This document shows positions 1 to 6,294 of a stretch of 13,834 nt of DNA, one piece after another. The DNA is from Muribaculaceae bacterium (lineage in GTDB: Bacteria > Bacteroidota > Bacteroidia > Bacteroidales > Muribaculaceae): positions 1-13,834 of the forward strand of contig JAIDBM010000017.1 in NCBI GenBank assembly GCA_029056365.1. Direction: 5' to 3'. A program made the translations under genes and the position numbers. Position 1 is the stretch's first letter; every line of letters begins with the position of its first letter. Under the pieces are notes generated by a model. That model ran no database searches. It was not told where the DNA came from and saw nothing but the letters and a program-made list of their open reading frames with translations.

Positions 1-1
1 G

Positions 2-1768
2 GACTACAAGGTTGGCCAGAGCGGCGGCCTGTGGAACTTCGACCGCATAAACGCCCTCAACTGGTTTATCCGCTCGGTGCGTCCGAAAATCGAAAACAAC
101 GAGATACAAGGCAGTGAAGCTGCCGCCAAACACTATTTCGGCGAAGCTTATTTCCTGCGTGCCCTCGAATATTTCTTCCGCCTGCGCAAAGTGGGTGACT
201 TCCCGATTATAACCACCAACCTGCCCGACGACCGCAACACTCTCATCGAAGCATCGAAACGCAGTCCGCGAAACATGGTGGCCAGATTCATAATCACCGA
301 CCTCGACTCAGCAGCCAATCTGCTCACCGACGGTAGCGCCATCGGCGGACGTGCACGCATAACACGCGATGTAGCATTGCTACTCAAAGCCCGTGTGGCG
401 CTCTACGAGGCCACCTGGGAAAAATACTTCGCCGGAACTCCGTTCGTTCCCGATGCCGGGGCCGGATGGGCCGGAAGCGGAAAGGACTACAATTCCGATT
501 TCAGCTACGACAACACGGCAGAAGTGAACTTCTTCCTCGACCAGGCTCTTGCCGCATCGAAAGAGGTAGCCGACAACCACCCGAACCTCACCAGCAACAA
601 CAAGCAGGAAATCAGCACAACAACTGCCGTAGGCTCGAATCCGTACTACGACATGTTCGCCTCGGTGGATGTAAGCAACTACGACGAAGTGCTCATGTAC
701 CGCAGCGCCGACCGCGTCAAAGCCGGAGCACACTCCCTGAACCAGTATATGCGTGCCGGACAGCCTCGCGGCTACACACAGGAGTTCGCAAACGCATTCC
801 TGATGGAAAACGGCCTGCCCATATACGCACCGAATTCAGGTTATGCCGGCGATGACTTTGTTGCCGACACCAAGAAAAACCGCGACTGGCGCTGGCGCCT
901 GTTCATGAAATCGCCCGGCGATTACCCCTACGCCGATGCAAGCGACCGCATCGGTCTGGGCACTAAATTCGATGTTCCCGATGTTCGTGGCGGATCGTTC
1001 AAATACACCACTTCAACCGGCTACAAGAAAGCGAAGTGCATGGCAAAGGACACCAAGTACACCTCGACAGGCACCGACGAAACCGCATCGGTGGTGTTCC
1101 GTGCAGCCGAAGCCTACCTCATATACATGGAAGCGGCCTGGGAACGCTACGGCGACAACCTCAACGCCGATGCCTGGAAATACTGGCAGGCAATCCGTGC
1201 CCGTGCAGGCGTCGATACCGACATTCAGAAGACTATTGCCGCCACCGACCTCGACAAAGAAGAATTCTACACCCACGACCTGGGCCTCTACTCCGCCGGC
1301 AAGCGCATTACTTCGAAAGTGCTCTACAACATACGCCGCGAACGCCGCTGCGAACTTATGAGCGAAGGATTCCGTCTCGACGACCTTTACCGCTGGCGCT
1401 CGCTCGACCAGCTCAAAGGCAAGAAATTCTTCCTTCACGGAGCAAAAATATTCGGTCCGATGCTCGCCTCCTATCCCAAGAACCGTCTGAAATACGACCA
1501 GCCCAAGATGTCGGACAACAATGTTTCATCACCCTCCGATGTTGAAGGCGGACTCAACGGCGATGCAAGCTATCTGTCGCTCTGGCGTATCACAAACGAA
1601 AACCAGTATTACAACTCCGGCATGACATGGCACATGGCACACTACCTGTCGCCTATAGCCGTAGACCACTTCCTGATTTCATCGACCGATGGTGTGAGCA
1701 TCGAGACATCACCGATATACCAGAACCCGTACTGGGATATTGTAAACGGCTCGGCCGCACGCGAATAA
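2..1768 (+). CDS. SusD/RagB family nutrient-uptake outer membrane protein (5' end outside the window)
   Basis: The frame is open from the left edge; 588 residues are visible up to the TAA stop. A GTG at 77 is only an internal codon, because the same frame continues upstream with residues typical of the family (LWNFDRINALNWFIRSV). Seen: a helical N-terminal segment with AKHYFGEAYFLRALEYF, then the C-terminal signature RRERRCELMSEGFRLDDLYRWR-like stretch near 1336-1398, both hallmarks of RagB/SusD proteins. In this family the protein is a surface lipoprotein that sits as a lid over a SusC TonB-dependent channel and captures oligosaccharides; the lipoprotein signal and the susC partner would lie left of the window. 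The genes that follow encode secreted glycan-active proteins, so this is the end of the susCD core of a polysaccharide utilisation locus. The ligand cannot be read from the sequence. Confidence 0.95.
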   Translation, partial: DYKVGQSGGLWNFDRINALNWFIRSVRPKIENNEIQGSEAAAKHYFGEAYFLRALEYFFRLRKVGDFPIITTNLPDDRNTLIEASKRSPRNMVARFIITDLDSAANLLTDGSAIGGRARITRDVALLLKARVALYEATWEKYFAGTPFVPDAGAGWAGSGKDYNSDFSYDNTAEVNFFLDQALAASKEVADNHPNLTSNNKQEISTTTAVGSNPYYDMFASVDVSNYDEVLMYRSADRVKAGAHSLNQYMRAGQPRGYTQEFANAFLMENGLPIYAPNSGYAGDDFVADTKKNRDWRWRLFMKSPGDYPYADASDRIGLGTKFDVPDVRGGSFKYTTSTGYKKAKCMAKDTKYTSTGTDETASVVFRAAEAYLIYMEAAWERYGDNLNADAWKYWQAIRARAGVDTDIQKTIAATDLDKEEFYTHDLGLYSAGKRITSKVLYNIRRERRCELMSEGFRLDDLYRWRSLDQLKGKKFFLHGAKIFGPMLASYPKNRLKYDQPKMSDNNVSSPSDVEGGLNGDASYLSLWRITNENQYYNSGMTWHMAHYLSPIAVDHFLISSTDGVSIETSPIYQNPYWDIVNGSAARE

Positions 1769-1788
1769 CACTGATTTCACTATCAAAA

Positions 1789-1817
1789 CCGGCGGCACAG
1801 ACCCGTCATGCCGCCGG
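1789..1817 (+). terminator. GC-rich hairpin after susD
   Basis: A 9-base perfect stem (ccggcggca paired with tgccgccgg) encloses an 11-base loop, 21 bases after the susD stop. Only a weak pyrimidine run follows (ctactttcccgacttttcc), so it may be a partial terminator or an mRNA-stabilising 3' structure rather than a full stop. It would let the susCD transcript accumulate above the downstream genes. That role is inferred; the pairing is seen directly. Confidence 0.45.
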
Positions 1818-1877
1818 CTACTTTCCCGACTTTTCCAAACAAATCAAATCATAAACAACTAAACAACCTTTCAAATC

Positions 1878-2723
1878 ATGAAAAAGCTTTTACTCTCGGC
1901 AGCTGTAGCTGCAAGCGCCATGAGCCTCTGCGCTCAGACAAACTTCGTTGCCAACGGTGACTTCGAAAAAACCGAAGGCGTGGAACAGAAAAACCCCTGG
2001 GACTGGGACGATACCAAACACAACCTTACAGCTCTGCCCGACTGGGAAATCAAGTTCGACGACTGGTGCGTGCTCGGCATGCTCGTTGAACCCGAAGTAG
2101 ACGATGAGTTCGTATTCGAAGGCCAGGGCAACACCCAGTGCCTCCACATCTACCGTTTCGACGACAACGGCTGGACCGACGGATACGTACAGCAGGTGGT
2201 AAAAGGCCTCACCCCCGGAACCACTTACACTCTCGGTGCCATCATAGCACGTGCCGCCGGCACCACCGTAGACTGGGACGACCCCTACTTCCGCATCGAA
2301 CTCATGCCCATGGACGCCGATGGCAAGGAATATGGTGAAAGCAACATTATCGACGACAAAGACGAAGCTCTTGCCGAAGCCGACTACTGGTGCGCATACG
2401 AACACGAATTCACCGCTCCCGCCAGCGGAAACGTTCGCCTGAAAATCTCGCACAACAACACCAAATGGGACGGCAACCACTCTGAAGGCTACTGGATGGA
2501 CATCGACGACATCGCCATCATGACTCCCGAAGACTACGCCGCATACATGGCAGGCAAAGCAAACGCATCGGTCGGCAATGTAGCCGTAGCCGGCGAAGCT
2601 CAGGTTCTGGGCGTATACAACCTCGGCGGCGTACGCGTAGCCGACTCTGTTGAAGCTCTCGGCCAGGCCAAAGGCATGTTCATCGTAAAAACATCGAACG
2701 GCGCTGAAAAAGTAATCCGCTGA
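1878..2723 (+). CDS. Secreted protein resembling a carbohydrate-binding module, with C-terminal sorting-like tail
   Basis: A 281-residue protein. The N-terminal signal peptide has a KK charge pair and an alanine-rich core, with probable signal peptidase I cleavage between Ala19 and Gln20. The mature part opens with NGDFE, a beginning common to jelly-roll carbohydrate-binding modules (CBM4/9/22-like, galactose-binding-like fold). It is rich in Trp, Tyr, Asp and Gly, and a late segment YWMDIDDIAI fits the last beta strand of such folds. Residues 245-281 form a separate tail (VYNLGGVRVADSV, then GMFIV and a basic end) like type A T9SS sorting domains. No catalytic motif was recognised. It occupies the place where SusE/SGBP-like glycan-binding proteins follow susD, so a surface glycan-binding role is inferred. 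There is no clear lipobox. The A-rich, Shine-Dalgarno-poor leader suits Bacteroidetes. Confidence 0.85.
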   Translation: MKKLLLSAAVAASAMSLCAQTNFVANGDFEKTEGVEQKNPWDWDDTKHNLTALPDWEIKFDDWCVLGMLVEPEVDDEFVFEGQGNTQCLHIYRFDDNGWTDGYVQQVVKGLTPGTTYTLGAIIARAAGTTVDWDDPYFRIELMPMDADGKEYGESNIIDDKDEALAEADYWCAYEHEFTAPASGNVRLKISHNNTKWDGNHSEGYWMDIDDIAIMTPEDYAAYMAGKANASVGNVAVAGEAQVLGVYNLGGVRVADSVEALGQAKGMFIVKTSNGAEKVIR

Positions 2724-2746
2724 TAATATCAATCTCTATTCTTCCA

Positions 2747-2801
2747 CCCCCCGGAGATGCGCCGCCCCATCCACGGGCCTTTGCCTCCGGGGGGATTTTT
2801 T
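2747..2801 (+). terminator. Strong intrinsic terminator between the binding protein and the GH16 gene
   Basis: A 10-base perfect GC-rich stem (ccccccggag with ctccgggggg) is closed by a 28-base loop and followed directly by attttttc. This is a classical rho-independent terminator, although the loop is long. It begins 23 bases after the stop codon and ends only about 15 bases before the GH16 start. A separate promoter therefore does not fit between them, and the hydrolase genes would depend on read-through or an upstream internal promoter. Confidence 0.8.
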
Positions 2802-2815
2802 CACCGCACTGAAAC

Positions 2816-4477
2816 ATGAAAAAGATTATCATTCCAGCCATTTTCCTGGCCTGCGCTCCTGCCCTCATGGCTCAGGACGACATAGCCGACAAATATCCCG
2901 GCTACCGACTTGAATTCGCCGAAGAATTCAACGAAGGCACCGTACCCGACCCCGACCGATGGGTTTTCGAGACCGGCATGCGCCGCAACCACGAAGACCA
3001 GGTGTACACAACCGACAACGCAACCATCAAGGACGGCATGCTCGTGATCGAGGCCCGTAAAGAACAGGTTCTGAACCCCGACTATCAGCGCTACGGCTCG
3101 CAATGGAACCAGAAGAACAAATACGGCGAATACTCCTCGGCATCCATAATTCTGAAAGACCCCTACCGCTATCACTATGGTGTTTATGAAGTGAGAGCAA
3201 AGATTCCCGTCGGAACCGGATACTGGCCCGCGATATGGGGATGCGGCGACACTTACGAATGGCCCTACAACGGCGAACTCGACATCATGGAATACTACGG
3301 CGACGCAATCCACGCCAACCTCGCTTGGGGAACCACTACCCGATGGAACGCCGCATGGGCAAGCAAAGCCCCGAAAATGAACGAATTCGAAGGCGATTTC
3401 GCCGACAATTTCCACATCTGGCGCACTGAATGGGACCACAACTCGCTGCGTATATATCTCGACGGCCGACTTCTGAACGAAACCAACCTCGACATCACCG
3501 TCAATCCCAATCCCAAGGAAAACTGGTACAATGTCGACGGATACAACCCCTACCGCGACCCGGAAAACAAATTCGGCGTATGGCTGAACCTGGCTCTCGG
3601 CGGCGACAACGGCGGCTCTCTCACCAATACTGCCTTCCCGGCCCAATATCTTGTAGACTATGTGCGCGTGTACGTGCCGGAATCGGCCGATGCTGCCCTT
3701 AAATACCGCATTCACAAAGCCCGTACTCTGCTCGATGAAAACAGCGAAAGCGAAAAATATTCGCAGGAAGCGGTAACCGCTCTTGAAAACGCCATCGACG
3801 ATGCAGAAAAATTGCTCGGAGCCACCGACGACGATGTAATCGATCCGGCTCTCGATGCCCTGCAGGCCGCTATGGACAATTTTCTTAAATCCATGCCCAA
3901 CGACTGTGCCGACGGCGGCACTTTCCGCTTCCGCCACCTCCTCTCGGGAGCGACACTGAGTTCCGGATGGTTCGAAGAAAAGGAATGTGTGATAATAACC
4001 GACAACAACGCATCGGGCTATCATCAGGATTTCACTTTCGTTGAAGCTCCCGGCATCGACAAGTCCAAAGGCATGAACATGCGCACGGCCGACGGCAAAT
4101 ACGTGTACCGCGACAGCTGGAACCTGTACGTTACCGACAATACCGACAAACTTGCCGACAATAATTTCCTATTCCTGCCCGAAACTGCCGAAGGCTACTA
4201 TATTATCAAAAATCTCGGAACCGGAAAATACTTCGGCACCGACAACAATGTGCCCTGGAGCCATGTATATTCCGACAAACCCGGATTCGGAGCCCGCAGC
4301 AATTATTTCGAACTTATCGAAAGCGCAGGCATCGACAATGTGACAGCCGACGACGACCTCAGCTGTGCTGTCTACAACCTGCAGGGCGTACGGGTGGCCG
4401 ACTCTGTCGACACCCTGTCCGGAAACGGCATATATATTGTGGTTCGCGGCAACCGCGCCACCAAAATTGTACTCTGA
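2816..4477 (+). CDS. Secreted GH16 family endo-glycanase with FIVAR-like, beta-trefoil-like and sorting-tail regions
   Basis: 553 residues. The signal peptide is probably cut between Ala19 and Gln20, though Cys13 in FLAC leaves a weak lipoprotein alternative. Residues about 25-285 are a GH16 jelly-roll catalytic domain. The motif GELDIMEY at 153-160 carries the ExDxxE signature, with Glu154 as expected nucleophile, Asp156 as helper and Glu159 as acid/base. WPAIWG, RRNHEDQVYT and a terminal VDYVRVY also fit the family. Residues about 290-358 are a helical FIVAR-like segment, 362-505 look like a beta-trefoil/ricin-type binding domain (YYIIKNLGTGKYFG), and 519-553 form a T9SS-like tail (YNLQGVRVADSV, GIYIV). 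GH16 enzymes cleave internal beta-1,3 or beta-1,4 bonds in glucans or galactans with retention. The exact substrate is open: laminarin or mixed-linkage glucan, beta-1,3-galactan, and mucin O-glycan are all possible for GH16_3-like enzymes. Confidence 0.93.
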   Translation: MKKIIIPAIFLACAPALMAQDDIADKYPGYRLEFAEEFNEGTVPDPDRWVFETGMRRNHEDQVYTTDNATIKDGMLVIEARKEQVLNPDYQRYGSQWNQKNKYGEYSSASIILKDPYRYHYGVYEVRAKIPVGTGYWPAIWGCGDTYEWPYNGELDIMEYYGDAIHANLAWGTTTRWNAAWASKAPKMNEFEGDFADNFHIWRTEWDHNSLRIYLDGRLLNETNLDITVNPNPKENWYNVDGYNPYRDPENKFGVWLNLALGGDNGGSLTNTAFPAQYLVDYVRVYVPESADAALKYRIHKARTLLDENSESEKYSQEAVTALENAIDDAEKLLGATDDDVIDPALDALQAAMDNFLKSMPNDCADGGTFRFRHLLSGATLSSGWFEEKECVIITDNNASGYHQDFTFVEAPGIDKSKGMNMRTADGKYVYRDSWNLYVTDNTDKLADNNFLFLPETAEGYYIIKNLGTGKYFGTDNNVPWSHVYSDKPGFGARSNYFELIESAGIDNVTADDDLSCAVYNLQGVRVADSVDTLSGNGIYIVVRGNRATKIVL

Positions 4478-4506
4478 CACGTTTTTCCTCCACCGGAATA
4501 TTTTAC

Positions 4507-5550
4507 ATGAAACCAGTAATAGCTCTAATTATCCTGTCTGCTGCGGCATCTCTGCCTGTTGGCGCCCAATGCTGCAAAAATCCTGAAACCGCCACCTGTA
4601 CCTGTAGGGCCACGGCCATGATACAGGGCGAACAATGGCTCGACACCGATGGCAATCCGATAAACGCACACGGCGCCGGAATGCTTTTCCACAACGGCAA
4701 ATATTATCTTTACGGCGAATACAAGGTAGGTGAGACCATACTGCCCGACTGGGCAACCTGGGAATGCTACCGCACCGATGTAACCGGCGTAAGCTGCTAT
4801 TCCTCAACCGACCTGCAAAACTGGAAATTCGAAGGACTTGCCCTCAAGGCTCACGAAGACCCGGAACACGACCTGCACGCCTCAAAAGTGCTCGAACGTC
4901 CGAAAGTGGTGTATAACGCCGCCACCGGCAAATTCGTGATGTGGGCCCATGTGGAAAGCGCCGACTATTCAAAGGCTGCCGCCGGTGTGGCTGTGTCGGA
5001 TTCTCCAACCGGTCCGTTCGAATACCTCGGAAGTTTCCGCCCGAACAACGCCATGAGCCGCGACCAGACCATCTTCGTCGACGACGACGGAAAGGCTTAT
5101 CAGTTCGCCTCATCGGAAAACAACGCCACCATGTACATCAACGAGCTTTCCGATGATTATCTTCGCCCTACCGGTAAATTCACCCGCAATTTCATCGGTG
5201 AAAGCCGCGAGGCTCCCGCAGTGTTCAAACGCAACGGACGCTACTACGTGCTCACCTCCGGCTGCTCGGGATGGGACCCCAACCAGGCGCAGATTGCCGT
5301 GGCCGACAACATCATGGGCCCATGGACTCTCATCGGCGACCCCTGTACCGGACCTGACGCCGACAAGACATTCTATGCGCAAAGCACCTATGTGCAGCCC
5401 GTACAAGGTAAGACCGACTGTTATCTGGCCATGTTCGACCGCTGGAACAAAACCGACCTCAAGAACTCACGCTATGTATGGCTGCCAATCGTCTGGACCG
5501 ACGATGACAAACCTTCAATCCCCTGGAACGACAAGGTGGAAATCCGATAA
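4507..5550 (+). CDS. Secreted GH43 family glycosidase, exo-beta-1,3-galactanase-like (subfamily 24/34 type)
   Basis: 347 residues, starting 29 bases after the GH16 stop, so probably co-transcribed with it. The signal peptide is likely cut between Ala20 and Gln21; the mature N-terminus is cysteine-rich (Cys at 22, 23, 31, 33). The rest is a single five-bladed beta-propeller domain: INAHGAGMLFHNGKYYLYGE at 52-71, ERPKVVYN at 130-137, SRDQTIFVDDDGKAY at 184-198, REAPAVF at 234-240 and the CSGWDPN segment. The usual GH43 N-terminal catalytic Asp is not seen. Glu130, Glu235 and Gln292 fall at spacings like those I recall for the Glu/Glu/Gln set of exo-beta-1,3-galactanases, with Glu235 the best candidate acid. 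Cleavage of galactose from beta-1,3-galactan (type II arabinogalactan backbone) is therefore the favoured role; another beta-galactosidase or arabinofuranosidase specificity cannot be excluded. Unlike its two upstream neighbours it lacks a C-terminal sorting tail. Confidence 0.9.
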   Translation: MKPVIALIILSAAASLPVGAQCCKNPETATCTCRATAMIQGEQWLDTDGNPINAHGAGMLFHNGKYYLYGEYKVGETILPDWATWECYRTDVTGVSCYSSTDLQNWKFEGLALKAHEDPEHDLHASKVLERPKVVYNAATGKFVMWAHVESADYSKAAAGVAVSDSPTGPFEYLGSFRPNNAMSRDQTIFVDDDGKAYQFASSENNATMYINELSDDYLRPTGKFTRNFIGESREAPAVFKRNGRYYVLTSGCSGWDPNQAQIAVADNIMGPWTLIGDPCTGPDADKTFYAQSTYVQPVQGKTDCYLAMFDRWNKTDLKNSRYVWLPIVWTDDDKPSIPWNDKVEIR

Positions 5551-5569
5551 TAACCTAATCATGAACATT

Positions 5570-5605
5570 GCAGGCAGTGTATGTTACGTAACATACACTG
5601 CCTGC
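5570..5605. terminator. Perfect 36-base palindrome between convergent genes
   Basis: The left arm gcaggcagtgtatgttac is matched by its exact reverse complement with no spacer (18+18 bases). It lies 19 bases past the GH43 stop and about 46 bases from the stop of the converging DUF3109 gene. In RNA of either strand it would fold into a long hairpin with a tiny loop. There is no T run on either side, so this is not a textbook intrinsic terminator; a bidirectional transcription barrier or 3'-end stabiliser is inferred from the position. Confidence 0.7.
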
Positions 5606-5651
5606 TGCATTCTATGGAACGCCGTCCGGCCATCGGCACGTGGTGCCGGAA

Positions 5652-6257
5652 TCACTTTCCGTATTCTTCGAGATATGCCTCGCAGGCCTCGCACAGTTCG
5701 GCGTACCATTCCGCACCGAATCGCCTCTCAAGCGGCCCCTTCAGGAACTGGTACAGACGTATGCCTTCGCGACGGCCAAGCAGCTCGGCACAGCGGCATA
5801 TTTTCCACTTGTGATAATTCACAGCCGTAAAATCGGGATACTCGGTAAGACGCAGCGGATAAAGATGACACGACATAGGCTTGCAGAAATCAATCCGGCC
5901 CTGCCTGTAGGCCCGTTCAATGGCGCAATGGCACATGCCACCCGCCTCATAGCAGGTAAACACACAATTACGTCCGTCGATTATACTGGTAACCAGATCG
6001 CCCTCCTCATCGACATACGCCACACCGTTCTCGTCGATTTCGCGCTGCGCCGCCGGCAACAGCTCATCATAAATGGCCGGCAGTATTTCTTCGATTTTCT
6101 TTCTCTCTTCTTCGGTAATCGGTGCGCCTGCATCGCCTTCGATACAGCACTCGCCGAGACAACTGTCGAGATCACAGCAGAAATACTGTTCCGCAAGATC
6201 CAGACTTACCAATGCTTTTCCTATCTCCAACATAATAGTTTCTTCTGTTTCTTCCAT
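5652..6257 (-). CDS. DUF3109 family cysteine-cluster protein
   Basis: 201 residues from the ATG chosen here; the frame also has a TTG six codons earlier and an ATG at 6233 (giving MLEIGKAL, 193 residues) that matches how many relatives begin. Seen: 15 cysteines, many in clusters: FCCDLDSCLGECC (26-38), CVFTCYEAGGMCHC (98-111), FCKPMSCHLYPLR (124-136), KICRC (152-156). The stretch IEGDAGAP and SCHLYP are diagnostic of DUF3109 (PF11307). The cluster pattern resembles YkgJ-type Zn/Fe cysteine-cluster proteins, so metal binding is likely, but the cellular role is unknown. No signal peptide or membrane segment, so it should be cytoplasmic. It is the last gene of the ung-plug-DUF3109 group, 37 bases after the preceding stop, and ends facing the 36-base palindrome. 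Confidence 0.92.
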   Translation of the reverse strand: MEETEETIMLEIGKALVSLDLAEQYFCCDLDSCLGECCIEGDAGAPITEEERKKIEEILPAIYDELLPAAQREIDENGVAYVDEEGDLVTSIIDGRNCVFTCYEAGGMCHCAIERAYRQGRIDFCKPMSCHLYPLRLTEYPDFTAVNYHKWKICRCAELLGRREGIRLYQFLKGPLERRFGAEWYAELCEACEAYLEEYGK

Positions 6258-6294
6258 TTTTTTATTCTTGCGCAAGCGCTTATAAAAGCCGGTT

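Noticed and set aside
77..1768. susD gene starting at the GTG at 77
   Set aside because: The frame is open to the window edge and the upstream residues fit the family, so the gene is simply cut by the window.
1890..2732. A 280-codon open frame antisense to the secreted binding protein
   Set aside because: Its composition (Val/Phe/Gly-rich, no domain) is what codon bias of the sense gene produces on the other strand; the sense frame has a signal peptide and a recognisable tail.
2801..4024. A 407-codon antisense open frame across the GH16 gene
   Set aside because: Long but without recognisable motifs; the plus frame carries the GH16 catalytic signature. The antisense frame is a shadow of codon bias.
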